The notes under the pieces are model-generated. The model searched no databases and was not told where the DNA came from. It saw only the letters and a program-made list of their open reading frames with translations. A program made the translations under genes and the position numbers. From Solirubrobacter phytolaccae (GTDB lineage Bacteria > Actinomycetota > Thermoleophilia > Solirubrobacterales > Solirubrobacteraceae): a stretch of DNA of 64,000 bases. Within the stretch, counting starts at the first letter, position 1; each line of letters opens with the position of its first letter. This document shows, piece after piece, positions 25,821-33,979 of the stretch. The stretch is from assembly GCF_027587195.1 (NCBI RefSeq), contig NZ_JAPDDP010000002.1:124001-188000 (forward strand). Direction: 5' to 3'.

Positions 25821-26480
25821 TTGCCCTACTCGCCCGGCATCCTCGCGCGCGGTCCGTGGCCGCTGGACCGGGTGTCCTCGCGTTGGAGCGGAAAGACGTA
25901 CGAGCCGTCGCCCGCGCAGACGGCCGAGGCCGACCGCGTCATCGCGGGCCTCAAGGACCGTGGCTCCCCCGCCTACGACGGGATCGCGGCTCGCCTGGCG
26001 AGCTTTCGCGTCGAGGACGGCGCGCTGGCGCTCGAGCTCGAGGAGATGCGCTGGGCGCTGCGGCTGGCCGAGGACGCGCTCGGAGCGCTGAGCGTGCTGT
26101 GCGTCGTGCGCGATCACGAAGGCCGCTGGCTCGCCGGCCGGCGCGCGGCGTGGGTCGCCAGCTGGGCGGGCCTCTGGGCGCTCGGCGCCGGTGGCGCCGT
26201 GGACGCGGGTGAGGACGCCGCGCTCGCTCTGGGCAGAGAGTTGCAGGAGGAGTGGTCCGTCGAGCCCGTGTCGATCCAGGTCGAGGCGCTCCTCGCCACC
26301 CCCGGTGATATGACGATGCTGATCGGCCAAGCGTGGCTCGCACCCGGTGCGGAGGTCACCCGCGACCACGAGCACGACGCGCACGCGTGGTGGCCTTCTG
26401 ACCCGAACGACTGGCCGGATGACGCACATCCGCAACTTCAGCGCATGGCCACGTTGCTTTCTACCGAAGACCCCGTATGA
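25821..26480 (+). CDS. Nudix hydrolase with N-terminal extension
   Basis: 219 residues from TTG 25821; a later in-frame GTG at 25872 is an alternative start. The Nudix box is GAVDAGEDAALALGRELQEE, which fits G-x5-E-x7-R-E-U-x-E-E and so should bind the catalytic magnesium. The first 85 residues (SPAQTAEADRVIAGLKDRG ... LASFRVEDGALALELEEMRW) are a helical extension outside the fold. The substrate is unknown. It overlaps the next membrane gene by 4 bp (ATGA). Confidence 0.8.
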   Translation: MPYSPGILARGPWPLDRVSSRWSGKTYEPSPAQTAEADRVIAGLKDRGSPAYDGIAARLASFRVEDGALALELEEMRWALRLAEDALGALSVLCVVRDHEGRWLAGRRAAWVASWAGLWALGAGGAVDAGEDAALALGRELQEEWSVEPVSIQVEALLATPGDMTMLIGQAWLAPGAEVTRDHEHDAHAWWPSDPNDWPDDAHPQLQRMATLLSTEDPV

Positions 26481-26785
26481 GCTTCCGCACGCTCAAGTAC
26501 CTCTCGTTCGTCCACTCCGCCATCTACACGGCCCTGATCGTGATCGCGATTGCAGGAGTGTTAGACGATGTGAAGTACGTGTTGGGCTGGTGTCACGGCA
26601 TCGGCTGGATCGTCATGTCGCTGCTATGCGTGGACGCAGTTAGACGGCGCGTGATCCCGCTCTGGCTCGGGGTGATGGTCGCGGTCGTCGGTGGCGTCGG
26701 GCCGTTTGCGGGCACCATCGGTTTTGTGTATGCAGAGCGGCGCCCAAGAGCGGCGTCGCGAATCCCTCAACGCGATATGGTCTAG
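26477..26785 (+). CDS. DUF3817-like integral membrane protein
   Basis: 102 residues, three membrane segments (YLSFVHSAIYTALIVIAIAG, LGWCHGIGWIVMSLLCVDAV, LWLGVMVAVVGGVGPFAGTI). The G-x-x-H-G block before the second segment and the layout resemble the DUF3817 family found beside transport or metabolic genes in Actinobacteria. It is coupled to the Nudix gene by ATGA overlap and ends 9 bp before the 2-oxoglutarate dehydrogenase gene. Function unknown. Confidence 0.7.
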   Translation: MSFRTLKYLSFVHSAIYTALIVIAIAGVLDDVKYVLGWCHGIGWIVMSLLCVDAVRRRVIPLWLGVMVAVVGGVGPFAGTIGFVYAERRPRAASRIPQRDMV

Positions 26786-26794
26786 GACCTTGAT

Positions 26795-29700
26795 ATGGCG
26801 GTAAACACCACGGTCGAAGTGGTCATGCCCCCAATGGGCGACTCGGTTTCCGAGGGCTCCATCCTGGAGTGGCATAAGCAGGAAGGCGAGGAGGTCTCCG
26901 AGGACGAGACACTCGTCGAGATCTCCACCGACAAGGTGGACGCTGAAGTCCCCGCTCCAGTCTCCGGCACCGTGGTCAAGATCCACGCCGCCGAGGGCGA
27001 CACCGTCGGTGTCGGCAGCGTGCTCGCCGAGATCGCTCCGAGTGAGAACGGCTCCGGGCCGGCGCTCTCGGGCGATGCCGATGAGGACGAGGGCGACGCA
27101 CCGCCCGGCGGTGAGAACGGTGGCGGCGGCGAAGGCACCGTGATCGAGATCGAGATGCCGCAGATGGGCGAGTCGGTCTCCGAGGGCACCATCCTCGAGT
27201 GGGCCAAGGCCGTCGGCGACAGCATCGCCGAGGACGAGACGCTCGTCGAGATCTCCACGGACAAGGTCGACGCGGAGGTTCCCGCGCCAGCTTCGGGCAC
27301 GATCACGGAGCTGCTCGCCGAGGCCGGCGACACCGTGACCGTCGGCCAGGTCATCGCGCGTATGAGCTCCGGCAACGGTGCCGCGCCCGCGAAGGCCGCG
27401 CCCAAGGCCGAGCCGACGGAGATCCGCCCGGCGGGCGACGTCGAGACCGAGACCATCGAGACGCAGGACGGCCTGAAGGTCACGCCGGTCGCGCAGCGCG
27501 TCGCCGCCGCGCAGGGCGTGGACCTCGCCAAGGTCACGGGCACGGGCCCGAACGGCCGCATCGGTAAGGCCGACGTGCTCGCGTTCGAGCAGAACGGCGC
27601 GTCCGCGCCCGCCAAGAGCGCCGCTCCGGCGCCCACCGGCGGCAAGCAGACCCTGCTCAAGGGCGCGAGCGCGATGCTCGCGCGCTACATGGACGAGTCG
27701 CGCGCGATCCCGACCGCGACGTCCTTCCGCACGCTCACCGTCACCACCCTCGACGGCTACCGCAAGCAGCTCAAGGGCGCGGGCCAGAAGGTCTCCTTCA
27801 CGCACCTGATCGCGTACGCGATCGCGCGCGCGGCGACGGAGCAGATGCCGGTCATGGCGACGCACTTCGCCGAGCTCGACGGCAAGCCGCACGTGATCGA
27901 CGACGGCGCGGTCAACCTCGGCATCGCCGTGGACGTCGAGAAGAAGGGCGGCGGCCGCACGCTGATGGTCCCGGTCATCAAGGACGCGGGCCGCCTCACG
28001 TTCCCGCAGTTCCTCGACGCCTTCGGCGAGCTCATCACCAAGGCGCGCGACAACAAGCTGACGGCTGACGACCTCCAGGGCGCCAACGTCTCGCTCACCA
28101 ACCCCGGCGGCATCGGGACCATCGCGTCCGTGCCGCGCCTGATGAACGGGCAGGGCACGATCGTCGCCACCGGCGCGATCGGCTACCCGCCCGGCCTCGG
28201 GGCCATCGGCGCCACGATCGGCGCCGAGAAGGTGATGACGATGACGTCGACCTACGACCATCGCATCATCCAGGGCGCCGAGTCCGGCCAGTTCCTGCAG
28301 GTGGTCGAGCAGTACCTGCAGGGCGAGCACGGCTTCTACGAGCAGGTCTTCTCCGACCTGGGCGCGGACATCGGTCCCGCCCCGACGGCCCCGACGCCGC
28401 AGGCGATCGCCCAGGCGATGCCGGAGACCAAGACCGAGCCGGCGCCGGCCACCTCGGCCGAGCCGAACCTCGAGCTGCTCCAGGCCGTCCAGGCCGCGAT
28501 GTCGCTGATCAAGGCGCACCGCACGCACGGCCACCTGGCCGCGCGCCTGGACCCGCTCGGCTCCGAGCCCGAGGGCGACCCCGCGCTCGATCCCGAGCCG
28601 CTCGGCCTCACGCCGGAGCTGATGGCCAAGATCCCGGCCTCGATCCTGCGCGTCGGCGTCCCGGGCGAGACGCTCGCGGACGTCATCCCGCGCCTGCGCG
28701 AGACCTACTGCGGCCAGATCGCGTACGAGATCGAGCACATCGCCTCGCACCGCCAGCGCGTCTGGCTGCGCGAGAAGATCGAGACCGGCGCGTTCCGCAA
28801 GCCGCTGTCGGGCGAGGAGAAGTACGCGCTGCTGCGCCGCCTGACGCAGGTGGACTCGCTCGAGCGCTTCATGCACAAGGCGTACCTGGGCCAGAAGCAG
28901 TTCTCGGTCGAGGGCCTGGACATGACCGTGCCGATGCTGGACGAGATGATCCAGCTCTCCGCGGGCGAGGGCGCGCGTGAGGTCGTGATCGGCATGGCGC
29001 ACCGCGGCCGCCTGAACGTGCTGGCGCACAACCTCGGCCGGCCGTACGAGACGATCTTCCGCGAGTTCGAGGGCGCGTCGTCGATCGAGGCGGTCACGAC
29101 GATCCCGCAGGGCGGCACCGGCGACGTCAAGTACCACCACGGCGCCCAGGGCACCTACCAGTGCGGCGAGACCGAGAGCGTCCTCGTGCGGCTGGAGTCC
29201 AACCCGTCGCACCTCGAGTACGTCGCGCCCGTCGTCACCGGCGCCACGCGCGCCATCCAGACCTCCCGGCAGGGCACGCACGCGCAGCTGGACACCAGCG
29301 CCGCCGTGCCGATCGTCCTGCACGGCGACGCGGCCTTCCCGGGCCAGGGCGTCGTCGCGGAGACGTTCAACCTGCAGGCGCTGGACGGCTACACGGTCGG
29401 CGGCACGCTGCACCTGATCCAGAACAACCAGGTCGGCTTCACGACGGACCCCGACGACTCGCGCTCCACGCGCTGGGCGTCGGACCTCGCGAAGGGCTTC
29501 GACGTGCCGATCTTCCACGTCAACGCCGACGACGTGGCCGCGTGCGTGTCCGCGGTGCGGCTCGCGTTCGCATTCCGCCAGGAGTTCGGCCACGACGTGC
29601 TGATCGACCTGATCGGCTACCGCCGCTACGGCCACAACGAGGCCGACGAGCCCGCCTACACGCAGCCGGAGATGACGGCCAAGATCAAGGCCAAGAAGCC

Positions 29701-31099
29701 GGTGCGCGAGCTGTTCGCGGCGTCGCTCGTCAGCGACGGCACGATCACCCAGGAGGAGGCCGACGCGGTCGCCACCGAGATCTGGGACGACCTCGCCAAG
29801 CGCCACCGCGAGCTCAAGGAGGCCCTGGCGAGCACGGGCGACGAGCAGCCCACGGGCGGCTACGAGCTGGATCGCTCCGCCTCGCCGGAGGTCAAGACCC
29901 AGGTCTCCAAGGATCGCCTGGAGACGCTCAACGAGGAGCTCCTGCGGTTCCCCGAGGGCTTCACCGTCCACCCGAAGCTGGTCAAGCAGCTCGAGCGCCG
30001 GCGTACGGCGATCGGGCCCGACGGCGGCATCGACTGGGCCCAGGCCGAGTCGCTGGCGTACGCGTCGCTGCTGACCGAGGGCACGCCGGTGCGTCTGACC
30101 GGCCAGGACGCGGAGCGCGGCACGTTCTCGCAGCGCCACCTCGTCTTCCACGACCCGAAGACCGGCCAGCGGATCTCCCCGATCCAGAACCTGCCCGGCG
30201 CGCTCGCGCCGATGGAGCTGCACAACTCGCCGCTCAGCGAGATCGCGTGCCTCGGCTTCGAGTACGGCTACTCGATGGAGGCGCCGGAGTCGCTGGTGCT
30301 GTGGGAGGCGCAGTTCGGCGACTTCGTGAACTCGGCGCAGGTCATCATCGACCAGTTCATCGTCTCCGCGCTGTCCAAGTGGGGCCAGACGACGCGCCTG
30401 ACGCTGCTGCTCCCGCACGGCTACGAGGGCTCGGGTCCGGAACACTCCTCCGGCCGCCTGGAGCGCTTCCTGTCGCTTGCGGCGGAGGGCAACATCCGCG
30501 TCGCGAACCTCACGACGCCGTCGCAGTACTTCCACCTCCTGCGCCGCCAGGCGCGGGTGGCGAAGCAGCGTCCGCTGGTGATCATGACCCCGAAGTCGCT
30601 CCTGCGCCTGCCGCAGGCGACGTCGCGGATCGAGCATCTCGCCGAGGGCCGGTTCTTCCCGGTGCTCGCCGAGCCGCGGATCGACGAGGCGAAGGTCACC
30701 CGCCTGGTGCTGTGCACCGGCAAGCTCTACTACGACCTCAAGGGTCACGCCACGCGCGAGAACAACGAGTCCGTCGCGATCACCCGCGTCGAGCTGCTGT
30801 ACCCGTTCCCGCAGGGGCAGATCCTGGAAGAGGTCAAGCGCTACCCGAACCTGCGCGAGGTCCTGTGGGTGCAGGAGGAGCCGCGCAACATGGGCGCCCG
30901 CGCGCACATGTCCCCGCGCCTGCTGCACATCCTGCCGCCGGACATCGACTTCGGGTACGTCGGCCGGCCGGAGCGCGCTTCGCCGGGCGAGGGCTACCCG
31001 GCCGCGCACACCGTCGAGCAGACGCGGATCATCCGCACCGCGCTGGACACGACCGTGCCGGTCTCGGTGAACCCGGACAAGTTGCCCGGGGAACGCTAG
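26795..31099 (+). CDS. kgd: 2-oxoglutarate dehydrogenase: lipoyl-lipoyl-E3BD-E2-E1 fusion
   Basis: 1434 residues in one frame. Lipoyl domains span residues 1-80 and 112-190, each with the acceptor Lys in EISTDKVDAEV (Lys47 and Lys157). Residues 226-262 are a peripheral E3-binding domain (VTPVAQRVAAAQGVDLAKVT). The E2 acyltransferase core (285-515) ends in YDHRIIQGAESGQFL, where the catalytic Asp of HxxxDG is Gln. The E1 part (560-1430) has MAHRGRLNVLAHNLGRP, the thiamine diphosphate block HGDAAFPGQGVVAETFN, and EYGYSMEAPESLVLWEAQFG. It should oxidatively decarboxylate 2-oxoglutarate to succinyl-CoA in the TCA cycle, with a separate E3. Mycobacterial KGD and corynebacterial OdhA share the E2-E1 fusion but lack lipoyl domains, so this arrangement is unusual. 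AGGA 8 bp before the ATG is the likely ribosome binding site. A strong terminator follows. Confidence 0.96.
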   Translation: MAVNTTVEVVMPPMGDSVSEGSILEWHKQEGEEVSEDETLVEISTDKVDAEVPAPVSGTVVKIHAAEGDTVGVGSVLAEIAPSENGSGPALSGDADEDEGDAPPGGENGGGGEGTVIEIEMPQMGESVSEGTILEWAKAVGDSIAEDETLVEISTDKVDAEVPAPASGTITELLAEAGDTVTVGQVIARMSSGNGAAPAKAAPKAEPTEIRPAGDVETETIETQDGLKVTPVAQRVAAAQGVDLAKVTGTGPNGRIGKADVLAFEQNGASAPAKSAAPAPTGGKQTLLKGASAMLARYMDESRAIPTATSFRTLTVTTLDGYRKQLKGAGQKVSFTHLIAYAIARAATEQMPVMATHFAELDGKPHVIDDGAVNLGIAVDVEKKGGGRTLMVPVIKDAGRLTFPQFLDAFGELITKARDNKLTADDLQGANVSLTNPGGIGTIASVPRLMNGQGTIVATGAIGYPPGLGAIGATIGAEKVMTMTSTYDHRIIQGAESGQFLQVVEQYLQGEHGFYEQVFSDLGADIGPAPTAPTPQAIAQAMPETKTEPAPATSAEPNLELLQAVQAAMSLIKAHRTHGHLAARLDPLGSEPEGDPALDPEPLGLTPELMAKIPASILRVGVPGETLADVIPRLRETYCGQIAYEIEHIASHRQRVWLREKIETGAFRKPLSGEEKYALLRRLTQVDSLERFMHKAYLGQKQFSVEGLDMTVPMLDEMIQLSAGEGAREVVIGMAHRGRLNVLAHNLGRPYETIFREFEGASSIEAVTTIPQGGTGDVKYHHGAQGTYQCGETESVLVRLESNPSHLEYVAPVVTGATRAIQTSRQGTHAQLDTSAAVPIVLHGDAAFPGQGVVAETFNLQALDGYTVGGTLHLIQNNQVGFTTDPDDSRSTRWASDLAKGFDVPIFHVNADDVAACVSAVRLAFAFRQEFGHDVLIDLIGYRRYGHNEADEPAYTQPEMTAKIKAKKPVRELFAASLVSDGTITQEEADAVATEIWDDLAKRHRELKEALASTGDEQPTGGYELDRSASPEVKTQVSKDRLETLNEELLRFPEGFTVHPKLVKQLERRRTAIGPDGGIDWAQAESLAYASLLTEGTPVRLTGQDAERGTFSQRHLVFHDPKTGQRISPIQNLPGALAPMELHNSPLSEIACLGFEYGYSMEAPESLVLWEAQFGDFVNSAQVIIDQFIVSALSKWGQTTRLTLLLPHGYEGSGPEHSSGRLERFLSLAAEGNIRVANLTTPSQYFHLLRRQARVAKQRPLVIMTPKSLLRLPQATSRIEHLAEGRFFPVLAEPRIDEAKVTRLVLCTGKLYYDLKGHATRENNESVAITRVELLYPFPQGQILEEVKRYPNLREVLWVQEEPRNMGARAHMSPRLLHILPPDIDFGYVGRPERASPGEGYPAAHTVEQTRIIRTALDTTVPVSVNPDKLPGER

Positions 31100-31119
31100 G
31101 AGAAATCAGCTGAACGAGA

Positions 31120-31149
31120 GCGGCCCGCGTTTGTTACGCGGGCCGTTTT
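31120..31149 (+). terminator. Rho-independent terminator after the 2-oxoglutarate dehydrogenase gene
   Basis: CGGCCCGCG (31121-31129) pairs perfectly with CGCGGGCCG (31137-31145) around a 7-base loop and is followed by TTTT. Outer AACGA/TCGTT pairing extends the stem. It lies 21 bp after the stop and is the clearest intrinsic terminator in the window. Confidence 0.9.
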
Positions 31150-31231
31150 CGTTGCGTAACTGAGCGGACCGAAGCGCTGGGCGTGGCGTTGCAGGCCGCA
31201 ACTTGCTTGCCCCCGTGGTGTCGGAACGGGC

Positions 31232-31993
31232 ATGAAGCGAATCCCCTTCTCCGGCCGCGCGGCCATCGTGTGCTCCCTGATCCTCGCCCTCGGGATCCCG
31301 TCCGTTGCCGTCGGCTTCGGCGAGGGGCGCAACCTGCTCCTCGGCAAGCGCAACCCGTCCAACAACGCGAACCTCGCGCTGAACACCGAGACGGAGATCA
31401 TCGCCGACACCACGACGTACGGCACCCGTCAGTCCAACAAGAAGGACGGCGACGGTGGCTCCGCGATCTACGGCTGCCGCTCGAACCCGGGCAATGAGCC
31501 CTGCCTGCGCGCGAACAACCTCAAGGGCGGACGCGCCTTCGAGTTCGTGACGATCGGCAAGGAAGGCGGCCGCATCGAGGTCGGCGGCGACAAGACCGGT
31601 GCTCCGCTGACGACGAACGCCACCGGCGTGGCCACCGGCTTCAACGCCGACAAGGTCGACGGCAAGGAAGCGGCGGACTTCGCGCCCGCCACGAGCCTCA
31701 CGTTCGCCGCCATCAGCGACGACGGCACCGCCACCCCGACCGCCACTGGCCCGACGACGCCGACCGTCACGCTGGCCACGACCGGCGACAACGCCGTCTA
31801 CACCGTCGACCTCAAGCGCGACGTCAGCAAGTGCTCCTACACGGCCGCCCCGATCGGCTCCCCGAGCCCCGTCGCTCCGGGCGTCGCCGCGGTGCCGAAC
31901 CAGGTCAACCAGGTCGCCGTCAACTTCGGCGGCTCCGAAGCCACTCCGCCCGCGGCGCGCCGCGGCTCGTTCCACCTGCAGGTGATCTGCTAA
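31232..31993 (+). CDS. Exported protein with NADKVDGK-type motif
   Basis: 253 residues from ATG 31232. The signal peptide is RAAIVCSLILALGIPSVAVG. The middle holds a short beta-rich section (FEFVTIGKEGGRIEVGGDKT) and the motif GFNADKVDGKEAADFA, a tail-fibre/adhesin-like NADxLDGK-x-A-x-x-F unit that recurs in exported actinobacterial proteins. The rest is Thr/Pro/Ala-rich, with a C-terminal Cys pair (KCSYTA, LQVIC). It may be a surface adhesin, but no partner gene is nearby. It is preceded by a terminator and so has its own promoter. Confidence 0.65.
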   Translation: MKRIPFSGRAAIVCSLILALGIPSVAVGFGEGRNLLLGKRNPSNNANLALNTETEIIADTTTYGTRQSNKKDGDGGSAIYGCRSNPGNEPCLRANNLKGGRAFEFVTIGKEGGRIEVGGDKTGAPLTTNATGVATGFNADKVDGKEAADFAPATSLTFAAISDDGTATPTATGPTTPTVTLATTGDNAVYTVDLKRDVSKCSYTAAPIGSPSPVAPGVAAVPNQVNQVAVNFGGSEATPPAARRGSFHLQVIC

Positions 31994-32003
31994 CCACCGC
32001 TTC

Positions 32004-32276
32004 ATGCCCCACCGGGATGACAACGCCTCGCGGGTGCTCGCCCGCATCCGCGAGGTGCCGGAGGGGTTCGTGCGGTCCTACGGCGACGTCTCGCCGGGCG
32101 CGCCGCGGTTCGCGGGCACGGTCCTGGCCTCCACGTCCGCGGACGTGCCCTGGTGGCGGATCGTCCGCGCCGACGGCTCCCTCGCCAAGGGCGCGCGTCA
32201 GCGGGCACTGCTGGAGCAAGAGGGCGTGCCGTTCCGGGGCGAGCGCGTGGACATGCACGCCGCACGGATACCGTGA
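32004..32276 (+). CDS. Alkyltransferase-like (ATL) DNA-lesion recognition protein
   Basis: 90 residues, the size of the C-terminal domain of O6-alkylguanine-DNA alkyltransferase alone. The family blocks are VRSYGDVS (DNA-binding, T-Y-G-x-V type), the arginine finger region GARQRALL, and VPWWRIVRADGSL. The active-site PCHR of true methyltransferases is replaced by PWWR, so the reactive Cys is Trp and the protein cannot remove alkyl groups. ATL proteins instead mark bulky O6-alkylguanine for nucleotide excision repair. The next gene begins 5 bp later. Confidence 0.88.
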   Translation: MPHRDDNASRVLARIREVPEGFVRSYGDVSPGAPRFAGTVLASTSADVPWWRIVRADGSLAKGARQRALLEQEGVPFRGERVDMHAARIP

Positions 32277-32281
32277 GCGGC

Positions 32282-32701
32282 ATGTGGGTCCAGCGAGAGG
32301 TCACCCTGCGGCCGCGCCCGCGCGGCTTTCACCTGATCACGCGCGACGTGCTCGAGGCCCTGCCCGAGCTCCAGCGCTTCCAGGTCGGGCTGCTGCACGT
32401 GTTCATCCGCCACACGAGCGCGTCGCTCACCCTGAACGAGAACGCCTCGCCGGATGTACGCGACGACTTCGAGGCCTGGTTCAACGAGGCCGTCCCGGAG
32501 GACGCGCGCTACTGGACCCACACGATCGAGGGTCCGGACGACATGCCCGCGCACATCAAGGCCTCACTGCTCGGCCCATCGCTCTCGTTGCCGGTGAGCG
32601 GCGGCCGGCTCGCGGTCGGCACCTGGCAGGGCATCTACCTGTGCGAGCACCGCGACCACGGTGGTCCGCGGTCGCTGGTCCTCACCCTCAACGGGGAGTA
32701 G
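32282..32701 (+). CDS. YjbQ/UPF0047-family protein
   Basis: 139 residues from ATG 32282. The family blocks VFIRHTSASLTLNENASPDV, GPDDMPAHIKASLLGPSLSL and GTWQGIYLCEHRD are visible, with the three conserved His that bind a metal and the catalytic-site HTSASL. YjbQ proteins have thiamine-phosphate synthase-like activity in vitro; the physiological role is unsettled. It forms an operon with the ATL gene and is followed by a hairpin terminator. Confidence 0.92.
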   Translation: MWVQREVTLRPRPRGFHLITRDVLEALPELQRFQVGLLHVFIRHTSASLTLNENASPDVRDDFEAWFNEAVPEDARYWTHTIEGPDDMPAHIKASLLGPSLSLPVSGGRLAVGTWQGIYLCEHRDHGGPRSLVLTLNGE

Positions 32702-32704
32702 AGC

Positions 32705-32727
32705 CCGCACCCAGAGGGGTGCGGTTC
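32705..32727 (+). terminator. Hairpin terminator after the yjbQ-type gene
   Basis: CCGCACCC (32705-32712) pairs with GGGTGCGG (32717-32724) with a 4-base loop, followed by TTCT. The stem is strong and the T tract weak. It starts 3 bp after the stop codon. Confidence 0.65.
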
Positions 32728-32809
32728 TCCGTACACGCAAGAAGATCAGGGAAAAGGGCCGGGGGTGACCCCGATGCTGGCCGGGCCCGTGGGCGGCAGC
32801 ATGCGGCCC

Positions 32810-33298
32810 ATGAAGAAGATCCTCCCCACGCTGATCGCCACCACCGCCGTCCTGCTCGCCGGCAGCGCCTCCGCGCAGGCCGCGAGCTTCACCGAGGTCC
32901 ATTTCGAGCCGGGCTCGACGATCAAGATCCACGATGACGAGACGTTCGGGTCCGACGTGGAGAAGACGTGGGACCTCAGCGGCTCCGTCGGCAAGTTCAA
33001 GAACTCGGTGACGACGCCGCAGACGCTCCTCGTCTCCCGCTGCGCGGGCGACGAGGTCCGCGTCGAGATCCGCATCACGCGTCAGCTGATCAACGGCGTC
33101 CCGGCCCTGCGAACGCGCGCCGACCTGTACGAGGGCGACAGCTGCTCCACCCCCGACCTGGACGGCTCGGTCGTGTTCGACTTCGGCACGATCCACGCGC
33201 CGTTCAAGTTCACGAAGCAGTACCACGTGACCAACGCCCAGGAGGGCGGCGACTGGGCCGTCGCGAACCTGAACTACTCGCTCAAGACCGGCTTCTAG
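32810..33298 (+). CDS. Small exported protein
   Basis: 162 residues from ATG 32810 (MKKILPTLIATTAVLLAGSA), a clean signal peptide ending AQA-AS; upstream in-frame ATGs at 32801 and 32765 would only lengthen the leader. The mature part is beta-rich (FTEVHFEPGSTIKIHDDETF, LLVSRCAGDEVRVEIRITRQ) with two Cys and no recognised motif. It converges on nucS with a 4-bp overlap. Confidence 0.65.
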   Translation: MKKILPTLIATTAVLLAGSASAQAASFTEVHFEPGSTIKIHDDETFGSDVEKTWDLSGSVGKFKNSVTTPQTLLVSRCAGDEVRVEIRITRQLINGVPALRTRADLYEGDSCSTPDLDGSVVFDFGTIHAPFKFTKQYHVTNAQEGGDWAVANLNYSLKTGF

Positions 33299-33963
33299 GC
33301 GAACAACGTGAGCGCGGGCTCGCGCTCACCGCGCAGCACGGCCAGGTCGACCTCGACCCAGGTGAGGCCGCGGGACTCCGCGAGGACGCGGGCCTGCGGC
33401 TTCACAGTCGTCGCCGCGAGCACGCCCCGGCAGTCGGCCTTGCCCGGGTCCTGCCGGATCCGCTCGAGGTAGCGCGAGAGCTGCTCGACCGCGTCGATCG
33501 TGCCGACGCGCTTGATCTCCACCGCGATCCAGCCATCCGCCTCGTCGCGGCACATCAGGTCCACCGGGCCGATGTCCGTCGGCCACTCGCGCCGGACCAG
33601 GCGGAAGCCCTCGCCGCACCAGTGCGGCGCATCGGCGAGCGCGACCTGCAGATCGGCCTCCACGCCGTCCTTGCTCAGCCGGTCGGCGTCGAAGTCCATC
33701 GTGTGCGTGACGTCGCTGAGGACCTCGTGCAGCGTGATCTCGAGCTGATCGTCGCCCTTGACCTTGCGCACGACGATCGTCTGACCCTCCTCGATGACGG
33801 CCGTCGGCGGCGTCATCCAGTTCAGCGGCTTATAGCCGCCCGCGTCGGCGTGGACGAGCACGCTGCCGTCGGCCTTGAGCATGATCAACCGGAGCGCCTC
33901 GGGCAGGTGGGCGGTGAGACGACCGGTGTAGGCGACGGAGCAGCGGGCGACGATCAAACGCAT
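33295..33963 (-). CDS. nucS: NucS mismatch-specific endonuclease
   Basis: 222 residues, normal for NucS/EndoMS. The N-terminal block MRLIVARCSVAYTGRLTAHL and YKPLNWMTPP are diagnostic. The C-terminal nuclease domain carries the restriction-enzyme-like D-x(n)-E-x-K set: Asp in GPVDLMCRDE and Glu/Lys in WIAVEIKRVG, then QLSRYLERI. NucS replaces MutS/MutL in most Actinobacteria and many archaea, cutting both strands at mismatches in cooperation with the sliding clamp. Its presence supports the actinobacterial assignment. It is divergent from the MFS transporter gene across 16 bp. Confidence 0.96.
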   Translation of the reverse strand: MRLIVARCSVAYTGRLTAHLPEALRLIMLKADGSVLVHADAGGYKPLNWMTPPTAVIEEGQTIVVRKVKGDDQLEITLHEVLSDVTHTMDFDADRLSKDGVEADLQVALADAPHWCGEGFRLVRREWPTDIGPVDLMCRDEADGWIAVEIKRVGTIDAVEQLSRYLERIRQDPGKADCRGVLAATTVKPQARVLAESRGLTWVEVDLAVLRGEREPALTLFA

Positions 33964-33979
33964 GGCTCATCGAGCCTAG

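Noticed and set aside
26624-31009. Very long open frame on the minus strand opposite the 2-oxoglutarate dehydrogenase gene
   Set aside because: It is the mirror of a high-GC gene: its amino acids are dominated by Arg/Ala/Leu/Asp with no motif, while the plus strand shows all domain signatures. A shadow, not a gene.
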